Source: Bacteroidales bacterium (lineage in GTDB: Bacteria > Bacteroidota > Bacteroidia > Bacteroidales > UBA932). Taken from it: DNA of 37,908 bases. The stretch is from positions 1 to 37,908 of the forward strand of contig JAILIM010000019.1 in the NCBI GenBank assembly GCA_024695285.1, written 5' to 3'. Below, one piece after another: positions 31,879 to 37,908 of the stretch. Below the pieces are notes generated by a model. The model was not told where the DNA came from. It did not search any database and was given only the letters and a program-made list of their open reading frames with translations. Both the position numbers and the translations under genes were made by a program. Positions within the stretch are counted from its first letter, which is position 1, and every line of letters starts with the position of its first letter.

Positions 31879-33009
31879 ATGAAAACGAACATCAAACTTC
31901 TCTCGGCGCTCATCGCAATGGCATTCGTAGCAATGCCTCTCAGCGCACAGCAGTCTGCCCGCCGCAATGGCTCCGACGCTGCAAACCGTCAGGAAGTCAA
32001 AGTGGAAAGGCAGCAGACAAAGGTTGACAAGGTTCAGAAACCTACCAACATCAGCAATCAGAACGCCACCGACCGCAAGGTCCGCGACGCCGGCATCAGC
32101 TCCGGTTCCGTGAACGGAGGCAGCAGCTTCGGCAGCAACTCCGGCTCCGCCAGCAACAGCTTCGGCGGCAACGGAAAAGGTGGTTCGGTCAGCAACGACG
32201 GCGCCCGCAGGCCTTCCGGCGGCTCGATGAACAACGGTTCGTCCAGCAACCACGGCTCCGTGAACAGCGGCTACTCCGGAAAAGTAAACCACGGCGGCTC
32301 CGTGAATAACGGCGGCAACCACGGCAACTCCGGCAGCCACAACAACGGCGGATCGGTGAACAACAGGCCTCCTCAGGGCGGCAACTCCGGTAACCACGGC
32401 GGCTCCGTGAATAACGGCGGCAACCACAACAACGGCAACCACAACAACGGTGGCTCGATGAACAAGCCTCAGGGCGGCGGCGCCGTGAACCACGGCGGCT
32501 CCGTGAATCACGGCGCCAGCAAGAAACCTGACCACGGCGGCCACGTAGAACACCACAGGCGTCCGGCAATGCCGACGGTGAAGGTGTACACCAGGCCTCA
32601 GGTCTATGAGCGTACCAACTCCAACAGCATAGTGGTCAACACCCTCTTCAGCAGCAAGGCTGAAGCCTACGACTACATCGCAACCCTGCTGGACGCCCGC
32701 TACTACACCATCGCCTCCTACGGCAACAACTACAACTGGCTCAAGACTGAAGTCGCCTTCATACCGACTCCTTTCGACTGGACCAACCCTATGACTCACA
32801 ATCAGTTCAGGATGGAATTCGACATCACCCGCAGCCTCTTCGGCACGGTCAAGGTCACAATCACCGCCTACTGGCGCGAGTCGGTACTCTCAACCGGATT
32901 CACGAGGCTCCGCTTCCAGCCGAGCGACCGCTACAGCACCTACTACGCCTGGCGCGTCCTCGAGGACATAGCCTCCAACATACCGAACAGTTCAGTATAC
33001 TACAACTAA
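31879..33009 (+). CDS. Secreted Gly/Asn/Ser/His-rich repeat protein, function unknown
   Basis: A 376-residue protein with a clear signal peptide (MKTNIKLLSALIAMAFVAMP then LSAQ). Residues about 70-235 are low complexity, rich in Gly, Asn, Ser and His, with repeated units such as NHGGSVNNGGNH and GSVNNG; matching DNA repeats are visible near 32287 and 32394. Residues about 245-376 form an ordered, aromatic-rich domain (VYTRPQVYERTNSNSIVV, FSSKAEAYDYIATLLDARYY, LRFQPSDRYSTYYAWRVLEDI). I do not recognise the family. The His-rich part could bind metal, or act as a flexible stalk; both are guesses. Flanked by two copies of a palindromic element. Confidence 0.8.
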   Translation: MKTNIKLLSALIAMAFVAMPLSAQQSARRNGSDAANRQEVKVERQQTKVDKVQKPTNISNQNATDRKVRDAGISSGSVNGGSSFGSNSGSASNSFGGNGKGGSVSNDGARRPSGGSMNNGSSSNHGSVNSGYSGKVNHGGSVNNGGNHGNSGSHNNGGSVNNRPPQGGNSGNHGGSVNNGGNHNNGNHNNGGSMNKPQGGGAVNHGGSVNHGASKKPDHGGHVEHHRRPAMPTVKVYTRPQVYERTNSNSIVVNTLFSSKAEAYDYIATLLDARYYTIASYGNNYNWLKTEVAFIPTPFDWTNPMTHNQFRMEFDITRSLFGTVKVTITAYWRESVLSTGFTRLRFQPSDRYSTYYAWRVLEDIASNIPNSSVYYN

Positions 33010-33047
33010 GCGTTATTCCTAAACCCCTGTAAATCAGGACCCAACAC

Positions 33048-33081
33048 AATCTCCTGTGCTCCGTTTGGCGCACAGGAGATT
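33048..33081 (+). terminator. Hairpin after the Gly-rich gene (palindromic element, copy 2)
   Basis: AATCTCCTGTGC (33048-33059) and GCACAGGAGATT (33070-33081) form a 12-bp stem with a 10-nt loop, 39 nt after the stop codon and followed by CATTTATT. Relative to copy 1 at 31679, an A-T pair in the stem is replaced by G-C, so pairing is conserved. It is suitably placed for a terminator but has only a weak T-tract. Confidence 0.5.
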
Positions 33082-33141
33082 CATTTATTGCTGACACACA
33101 GGGAGATACGGAAAACGGTCCGAGCGGCGGAGGGCCGGCGG

Positions 33142-33173
33142 CTTGCCGTTATTCCGATTATTTCCTAACTTTA
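33142..33173 (+). promoter_or_regulatory. Weak promoter-like sequence before the GH92 gene
   Basis: CTTG (33142-33145), a 20-nt spacer and TAACTTTA (33166-33173) match seven of eight -7 positions and three of four -33 positions of the Bacteroidetes consensus. Transcription would begin around 33180, almost at the ATG (33182), giving a nearly leaderless mRNA. This also argues against a TTG start at 33143. Confidence 0.3.
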
Positions 33174-33181
33174 CCAGCGAT

Positions 33182-35755
33182 ATGCTTAGCTTCCTGACCA
33201 CATTTGCGGCGGCACTCGCCGTCCTGACGCCGTTCGTCAATCCGTTCGTGGGCACCGACGCCCACGGCCACACTTTCCCCGGAGCATGCGTGCCGTTCGG
33301 CATGGTGCAGCTCAGCCCCGACACGCGCCCGAAGGCCGGCGACTGGGACGGCTGCAGCGGCTACCACTACTCCGACAGCCTGATCTACGGTTTCAGCCAC
33401 ACCCACCTCTCCGGCACCGGCTGCGACGACTGGTGCGACGTTCTCGTGACCCCCGGCAGCGGCCCCTGGTCCTTCTCCCACGCCAATGAGAAGGCGGAAC
33501 CGGGCTACTACGAAGTCCTGCTGGAGCGCGGCTCAGAGAAGGTGCTGGCCCGGATGACCGCAGGAAGACGCACCGGAATCCACGAATACACCTTCCGAGG
33601 CGGCACCAAAGCCGTCCTGACGCTGGACCTGCGCCACCGCGACCCGCTCGACAGCTTCGTCATCCACCACGGCCCCGACTGGATCAGCGGCTGCCGCGTC
33701 TCGAGCAGCTGGGCGCGCGGCCAGCACGTCTATTTCTACATAAAGTTCTCATCCAAAGCCGGTTGCGAACTCACGGACGGCGGCCGCAAGGCGACGCTCA
33801 CCTTCGACCGCAGCAAGGTGACCCTCCGCGCCGCCATCTCCAGCGTCTCCGAAGAAGGCGCAAAGGCCAACCTGAAATCCGAATACCCCTGTTCGTTCAA
33901 GGCCGCCCGCAGGAAGGCCGCCCGCGAATGGAACTCATACCTGGGCCTCCTGAAGTGCCCATACAGCGACACCGAACACCAAAAACGCTTCTACACAGCC
34001 CTCTACCACACCGGCATCCACCCGTCCCTCTACTCCGACGCCGACGGCCGCTACCGCGGTATGGACGGCAAGATCCACACGGCGGAAGGCTGGGAGCGCT
34101 ACACCGTGTTCAGCACCTGGGACACCTTCCGCGGCGAGCATCCGCTGCTCTTCGAAATCCAGCCGGAACGCAGCGTGGACTTCATCCGCTCCATGATTTC
34201 GGTTTACGAAGAGAACGGCAAACTCCCCGTCTGGGAGCTCTCCGGCTGGGAAACCGACTGCATGATAGGCTACAACTCCGCCCCCGTGATCGCCGACGCA
34301 GTGGCGCGCGGCCTCAAAGGCTTCGACGTGGAAAAGGCCTATGAAGCCATGGTGGCAAGCTCCCTGCGCCCCGAGTACGGCATGGACAGCTTCCGCCGCA
34401 ACGGCCTCGTGCTGGCGGACGACGAGCACGAGAGCGTATCCAAGACCCTGGAGTTCGCCTACGACGACTGGTGCGTGGCGCAGGTGGCGAAGCATCTTGG
34501 CAAAACCGCTGATTACCAGAAATATATGGAGTCCGCCCAGTACTGGCGCAACGTCCTCGACCCGGAGACCGGCTTCATGCGTGCCCGCCTGAACGGCCGC
34601 TGGTACTCCCCCTTCGACCCCCGCGAGGTCAACAACAACTACACCGAAGCCAACTCATGGCAGTACAGCTTCTTCGTGCCGCAGGACATCCCCGGGCTCA
34701 TCGAGGCCCTCGGCGGCCCGGAAGCCTTCGAGGCCCGGCTCGACGGCCTTTTCTCCGCCCCTGAAGGCACCACCGGCCGCACCCAGGCCGACATCACCGG
34801 CTGCATAGGCCAGTACGCCCACGGCAACGAGCCCAGCCACCACATCCCCTTCCTCTACAACGCCGTCGGCCGTCCCGACAAGGCGCAGGCCACCGTGGAC
34901 CGCATCCTGGAGACCCTCTACACCTCCGCCCCCGACGGCCTCTGCGGCAACGACGACTGCGGCCAGATGTCCGCCTGGTACGTATTAAGCAGCCTAGGCC
35001 GTTACCCCGTCTGCCCCGGCGCCCCGCTCGGCACCATCCCCGAAGGGAAGCACACCATCGTGACCAACCCGTACTTCATATCGGACAGCGACATCTTCAC
35101 GGATTCACTCCTGGTCAAGATAGGCGGCGAAGGTCAGCTGTTCTGGAGAGTTGCGGGAATGAAGGAATTCCGTCCGTACAGCAGCGGAGCAAAGATCATA
35201 GTCAAGCACGGATGCATCCTCGAGGCCTACGCCGAAAGGGACTGCAAACGCAGTTTCACCACCCGCTGCCAGCTGCATAAAGCATTCAGCGACAGGGACA
35301 TCGACATCCATTCCCGCTGCAGCGGACAGTACACCGCCGGCGGCCCGAGAGGCCTTATCGACGACCGCCGCGGCAGCGTGAACTGGCGCACCGGCGGCTG
35401 GCAGGGCTACCAGGGCACCGACTTCGAGGCCGTGGTGGACCTGAGGGAAGAAAAGCTCATCGAAACCGCCTCCGCCGGATTCCTGCAGGACGCCCGTTCC
35501 TGGATCTGGATGCCGAAGGACGTGGAGTTCCTGGTCTCCACCGACGGCTCCGACTGGACGTCCGTCGCCACCATCCCCTCCCCCGTCGCAGAGCGCGACA
35601 TGAAGATACAGACCTGGGAATGCAGCACGCCCGTCGGCCGCCCCGCCCGCTACGTCATGGTCCGCGCCCGCAACTTCGGCACCATCCCCTCTTGGCACCC
35701 CGGAGCCGGCTCCCCCGCCTTCATCTTCATCGACGAAATCACAATTGATATATAA
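33182..35755 (+). CDS. GH92 alpha-mannosidase with C-terminal discoidin-like domain
   Basis: An 857-residue exported protein (short signal segment MLSFLTTFAAALAVLTP). It matches GH92 calcium-dependent alpha-mannosidases: FVNPFVGTDAHGHTFPGACV, PFGMVQLSPDT, GYHYSDSLIYGFSHTHLSGT, VFSTWDTFRGEHPLL, WETDCMIGYNSAPVIADA, GNEPSHHIPFLYN (Glu region) and CGNDDCGQMSAWYVLSSLG (Asp region). Residues about 730-857 look like a coagulation-factor-5/8-type C domain (sugar binding). The family trims alpha-linked mannose from N-glycans or yeast mannan. It is transcribed alone here, away from the susC cluster, so a link to that locus is not evident. Confidence 0.93.
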   Translation: MLSFLTTFAAALAVLTPFVNPFVGTDAHGHTFPGACVPFGMVQLSPDTRPKAGDWDGCSGYHYSDSLIYGFSHTHLSGTGCDDWCDVLVTPGSGPWSFSHANEKAEPGYYEVLLERGSEKVLARMTAGRRTGIHEYTFRGGTKAVLTLDLRHRDPLDSFVIHHGPDWISGCRVSSSWARGQHVYFYIKFSSKAGCELTDGGRKATLTFDRSKVTLRAAISSVSEEGAKANLKSEYPCSFKAARRKAAREWNSYLGLLKCPYSDTEHQKRFYTALYHTGIHPSLYSDADGRYRGMDGKIHTAEGWERYTVFSTWDTFRGEHPLLFEIQPERSVDFIRSMISVYEENGKLPVWELSGWETDCMIGYNSAPVIADAVARGLKGFDVEKAYEAMVASSLRPEYGMDSFRRNGLVLADDEHESVSKTLEFAYDDWCVAQVAKHLGKTADYQKYMESAQYWRNVLDPETGFMRARLNGRWYSPFDPREVNNNYTEANSWQYSFFVPQDIPGLIEALGGPEAFEARLDGLFSAPEGTTGRTQADITGCIGQYAHGNEPSHHIPFLYNAVGRPDKAQATVDRILETLYTSAPDGLCGNDDCGQMSAWYVLSSLGRYPVCPGAPLGTIPEGKHTIVTNPYFISDSDIFTDSLLVKIGGEGQLFWRVAGMKEFRPYSSGAKIIVKHGCILEAYAERDCKRSFTTRCQLHKAFSDRDIDIHSRCSGQYTAGGPRGLIDDRRGSVNWRTGGWQGYQGTDFEAVVDLREEKLIETASAGFLQDARSWIWMPKDVEFLVSTDGSDWTSVATIPSPVAERDMKIQTWECSTPVGRPARYVMVRARNFGTIPSWHPGAGSPAFIFIDEITIDI

Positions 35756-35763
35756 TAGACGAA

Positions 35764-35874
35764 AGAAAGATGGTACCTATTCTGAAAACTGTGCCACCCT
35801 CGGCATCATAAGAGGGAGGGGCCCTTTAGGGAGGGGTCGCGTAGCGACGTTTTCAGAATAGGTACCATCTTTCT
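35764..35874. repeat. MITE-like element with 26-bp perfect inverted ends
   Basis: Positions 35764-35789 are exactly complementary to 35849-35874 (arms begin AGAAAGATGGTACC). The 59-nt interior contains GAGGGAGGGG and AGGGAGGGG repeats and a small GTCGC-GTA-GCGAC hairpin. The total is 111 nt, starting 9 nt after the GH92 stop codon. It could serve as a terminator, but perfect 26-bp ends with a GC-rich centre look like a non-autonomous mobile palindrome. No target duplication was found. Confidence 0.8.
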
Positions 35875-35908
35875 GAGTAAAAAAGTAATTGTTAAAATTT
35901 ATAGTTAT

Positions 35909-36550
35909 ATGGACAAGAAAGTATTGGATTTTATCAGCGGATTGGGAAGAGGGAAGCTGAACCTTGGAGGTTTGATTTCGAAGGCAGTCACGACGGCTGC
36001 GATCAACAAGAAGAAGGAAGAGGTGGAGGCGCAGGTGCGGGCAGCGCAGACCCACACGCAGAGCTACACCTTCCAGACCCTCCCCAAGACGGTCGCGGAG
36101 CTCCAGGCCCTGCCTGAGGCGGCTATGAACGACGTCTATGCCGTTGCAGCCCTCAGCGTCCTCGCGCTGATGCGCTTCGAGGAGAGCCGGGCCGACGCCG
36201 TCGAGATGCTCAACTACCTCAAGGGACCCGACAACGTCTCCCCTACCGAGCTCCAGCAGATCTCCGACCGCTTCATGGACGGCAAGTTCTACAAAGTCCG
36301 CTCGTTCTTCGAAGGCGCCACGCCCGCAAACAACTACACCCCCGCGCTCCCCTACCGCATCCAGGTGAGTTCCAACCCCTATTCCTTCGAAAACGAAGGC
36401 TGGGCCACCCTCTACATGCACTCCGGCGGTGCCGACAACCCCCGTCCCATACGGCTCCGCATGAAGCCCAGCACGGGACAGTGGTTCGTCGTTGAAATCC
36501 AGTATCTCGGCGACATCCGCATCCCAGTCGCCGAAGACAAGTGGGCCTGA
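35909..36550 (+). CDS. Conserved protein of unknown function (DUF6935-like)
   Basis: A 213-residue protein without signal peptide. Residues 1-45 are basic and helical (DKKVLDFISGLGRGKLNLGG; KKKEEVEAQVRAAQTH). From about 55 it has LPKTVAELQALPEA, AALSVLALMRFEESRADAVEML, YLKGPDNVSPTELQQISDRF, FYKVRSFFEGATPANNYTP, SGGADNPRPIRLRMKPSTGQW and RIPVAEDKWA. I associate this pattern with DUF6935, from memory and unverified. Function is unknown. It converges with the GH28 gene, with one base between the stops and no terminator visible. Confidence 0.75.
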   Translation: MDKKVLDFISGLGRGKLNLGGLISKAVTTAAINKKKEEVEAQVRAAQTHTQSYTFQTLPKTVAELQALPEAAMNDVYAVAALSVLALMRFEESRADAVEMLNYLKGPDNVSPTELQQISDRFMDGKFYKVRSFFEGATPANNYTPALPYRIQVSSNPYSFENEGWATLYMHSGGADNPRPIRLRMKPSTGQWFVVEIQYLGDIRIPVAEDKWA

Positions 36551-36551
36551 G

Positions 36552-37908
36552 CTAATAGCCCAGCAGGCGCACGTTTTCGAACTTCAGAAGACCAAGGTCA
36601 GTGAAGTCCGTCAGCGCGGCCGTGGTGCAGAAGAACGTACAGTCACGCAGCACCACGTCGTGGATCATGGCGGGCGTGCCCTGGGCCTTCACACCTATCC
36701 GCGCGTCGCGGCATACCACGTTCTCAATGATGATGTCGCAGAACTCCGGGACGAACTGGTCCGTCTCCTCGCGGGAGCCCTTCTCCCCCACCTGCACGTT
36801 GGTGTAGGTGGTCTCGAACACCACCGCCTGGTCGCGTATGTCGCTCATAATCACGTCGCTGATGCGCACGCGCTCCGTCTTTCCGCCGCGTCCGGGGGCG
36901 CTCTTGAAGCGAAGGCCGGTGTCGGTGCCGGAGAAAGTGTTGCCCTGCACCACCACGTCGCGTATGCCGCCGGAGAACTCAGACCCGATCACGAAGCCGC
37001 CGTGGGCATGGTACACGGTGTTGCCGCAGATGAGCACCCGCTCGGTGGCGCCAGCTTTCAGGGCCGCCTGCCCGCCGCCCGCCTTAAGGCAGATGCCGTC
37101 GTCGCCCACGTCCACCGAGCAGCCCGTCACCAGCACGTCCCTGGACTGCATCAGGTCGATGCCGTCGCCGTTCTGCGCGTTCCAGGGGCAGCGCACCGTC
37201 ACTCCGTCGATGATCACGTCGGAGCAGCGCTGCGGCACCAGGTGGAAGCGCGGGGAGTTCTGGATGGTCACGCCCTTGACGAGCACGCGCCTGCAGTCGG
37301 TGAAGCGGACCAGGTGCACGCGCATCTTCTCCTGCTCCCGGTAGCCCTCGGCAATATTGCCGAAGTGCTTGAGATTGAACGGGTACCACAGGGTGCCGTC
37401 TTCGGCGTCGGTGCCGCCCATCAGGTGGTAGTCCTTCCACTCCACGTCGCTGACCTTGCCGCGCTTAACGGCCCGCCACCACTCGCCGTTGCCGTCGATG
37501 GTGCCCTCGCCGGTGATGCTTATGTCCTCACGCTTGCTGGCGGAGATTCCGGGGGCCGTCTTGCCGTCGTCGCGAAGGTGCAGCGCCTTGTCCGGGGTGA
37601 GCAGCAGCATGGCGTTACGCTCCAGATGCAGGTCGATGCGGTTCTTCAAAGATATAGGTCCGGTCAGCCAGATGCCCGCAGGCACAACCAGATGGCCACC
37701 GCCGCGCTTGTCAATGGAGGCAATTGCCTTGCGGAAGGCCTCCGTGTTCAGGGCAACGCCGTCGCCGACGCCCCCGAAGTCGAGGATGGAGACCGTCAGG
37801 TCGGGAATCGAAGGAGCGGCGGGCTCGGAGAGGGGGACGGGAAGGGCTTCGTAGAAGCGGGCGTAGTCGCCGGCGAAAGCGGGAAAGGCCGCAAGCAGCA
37901 GGAGCGCT
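36552..37908 (-). CDS. GH28 polygalacturonase-like enzyme, 5' end cut by window edge
   Basis: The frame is open through the right edge of the window, so the first codons are missing. The visible part starts with the end of a signal peptide (LLLLAAFPAFAGDYARFYEA) and continues with LDFGGVGDGVALNTEAFRKA, the typical start of GH28 right-handed beta-helix enzymes. Active-site blocks are NGDGIDLMQS, VDVGDDGICLKAG, HAHGGFVIGSEFSGG and GLRFKSAPGRGG, corresponding to the NTD, DD, GHG and RIK motifs. The DDGI-CLK spacing and GG instead of GHG suggest an exo-acting or non-pectin branch of the family. A GTG at 37685 is inside the gene, not its start. Confidence 0.9.
   Translation of the reverse strand, partial: ALLLLAAFPAFAGDYARFYEALPVPLSEPAAPSIPDLTVSILDFGGVGDGVALNTEAFRKAIASIDKRGGGHLVVPAGIWLTGPISLKNRIDLHLERNAMLLLTPDKALHLRDDGKTAPGISASKREDISITGEGTIDGNGEWWRAVKRGKVSDVEWKDYHLMGGTDAEDGTLWYPFNLKHFGNIAEGYREQEKMRVHLVRFTDCRRVLVKGVTIQNSPRFHLVPQRCSDVIIDGVTVRCPWNAQNGDGIDLMQSRDVLVTGCSVDVGDDGICLKAGGGQAALKAGATERVLICGNTVYHAHGGFVIGSEFSGGIRDVVVQGNTFSGTDTGLRFKSAPGRGGKTERVRISDVIMSDIRDQAVVFETTYTNVQVGEKGSREETDQFVPEFCDIIIENVVCRDARIGVKAQGTPAMIHDVVLRDCTFFCTTAALTDFTDLGLLKFENVRLLGY

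Noticed and set aside
31759..32799. Minus-strand open frame opposite the Gly-rich gene
   Set aside because: The Val/Ala/His repeats mirror the repeats on the other strand. The plus-strand frame has a signal peptide and a folded C-terminal domain.
33143..33181. TTG start for the GH92 gene
   Set aside because: The extra 13 residues hide the signal segment and lie across a promoter-like sequence; the ATG at 33182 fits better.

Overview
This window looks like a high-GC member of the Bacteroidetes, probably an uncultured gut or rumen Bacteroidales. The signs are a SusC/SusD pair, GH20, GH92 and GH28 glycosidases, Bacteroidetes-type lipoprotein signals with acidic residues after the Cys, a fimbrillin-like domain, a BACON-like domain, FHS-family and BadF-type sugar genes, and promoters of the TTTG-N19-TAnnTTTG type.

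From about 30.2 kb down to 0.15 kb every gene lies on the minus strand and is tightly packed, with many 4-nt ATGA overlaps. In transcription order the genes are: SusC, SusD, a neutral-ceramidase-fold lipoprotein, two GH20 hexosaminidases, a MurQ-family protein, a lamin-tail/GHL10-like glycosidase, a 1456-residue lipoprotein of alternating repeats, a lipoprotein with pseudomurein-binding-repeat-like segments and a transglutaminase-type peptidase domain, a second GHL10-like lipoprotein, a 43-residue small protein, and a fimbrillin-like lipoprotein carrying the same repeat module. After a large hairpin come a BadF-type amino-sugar kinase, an FHS-type sugar permease, an Ntn hydrolase, the GltS glutamate symporter, an M20 amidohydrolase/C1B aminopeptidase fusion, an alanine/glycine:cation symporter and an SGNH hydrolase. 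A tRNA-Ser(GCT) with its own promoter closes the cluster.

The main inference is that this is a utilisation locus for an amino-sugar/peptide polymer. The transglutaminase-type protein and the two GHL10-like proteins resemble proteins I recall from pseudomurein-walled methanogens and their viruses (PeiW/PeiP-type pseudomurein endoisopeptidases). Pseudomurein is made of GlcNAc, N-acetyltalosaminuronic acid and peptides of L-Glu, L-Ala and L-Lys. The locus has hexosaminidases, a GlcNAc-type kinase and permease, peptidases, and symporters for glutamate and alanine. A pseudomurein (methanogen cell wall) utilisation locus is therefore a serious hypothesis. Ordinary peptidoglycan is the main alternative, because a MurQ-like protein is present, although its conserved motifs are altered.

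From 30.2 kb to the end the content is less coordinated: an MsrA/free-Met-R-sulfoxide reductase fusion, a repeat-rich intergenic stretch, a Gly/Asn/His-rich secreted protein, a GH92 mannosidase, a 26-bp perfect inverted repeat, a conserved protein of unknown function, and a GH28 polygalacturonase-like gene cut by the window edge. No transcription regulator, transposase, rRNA or CRISPR array was seen.
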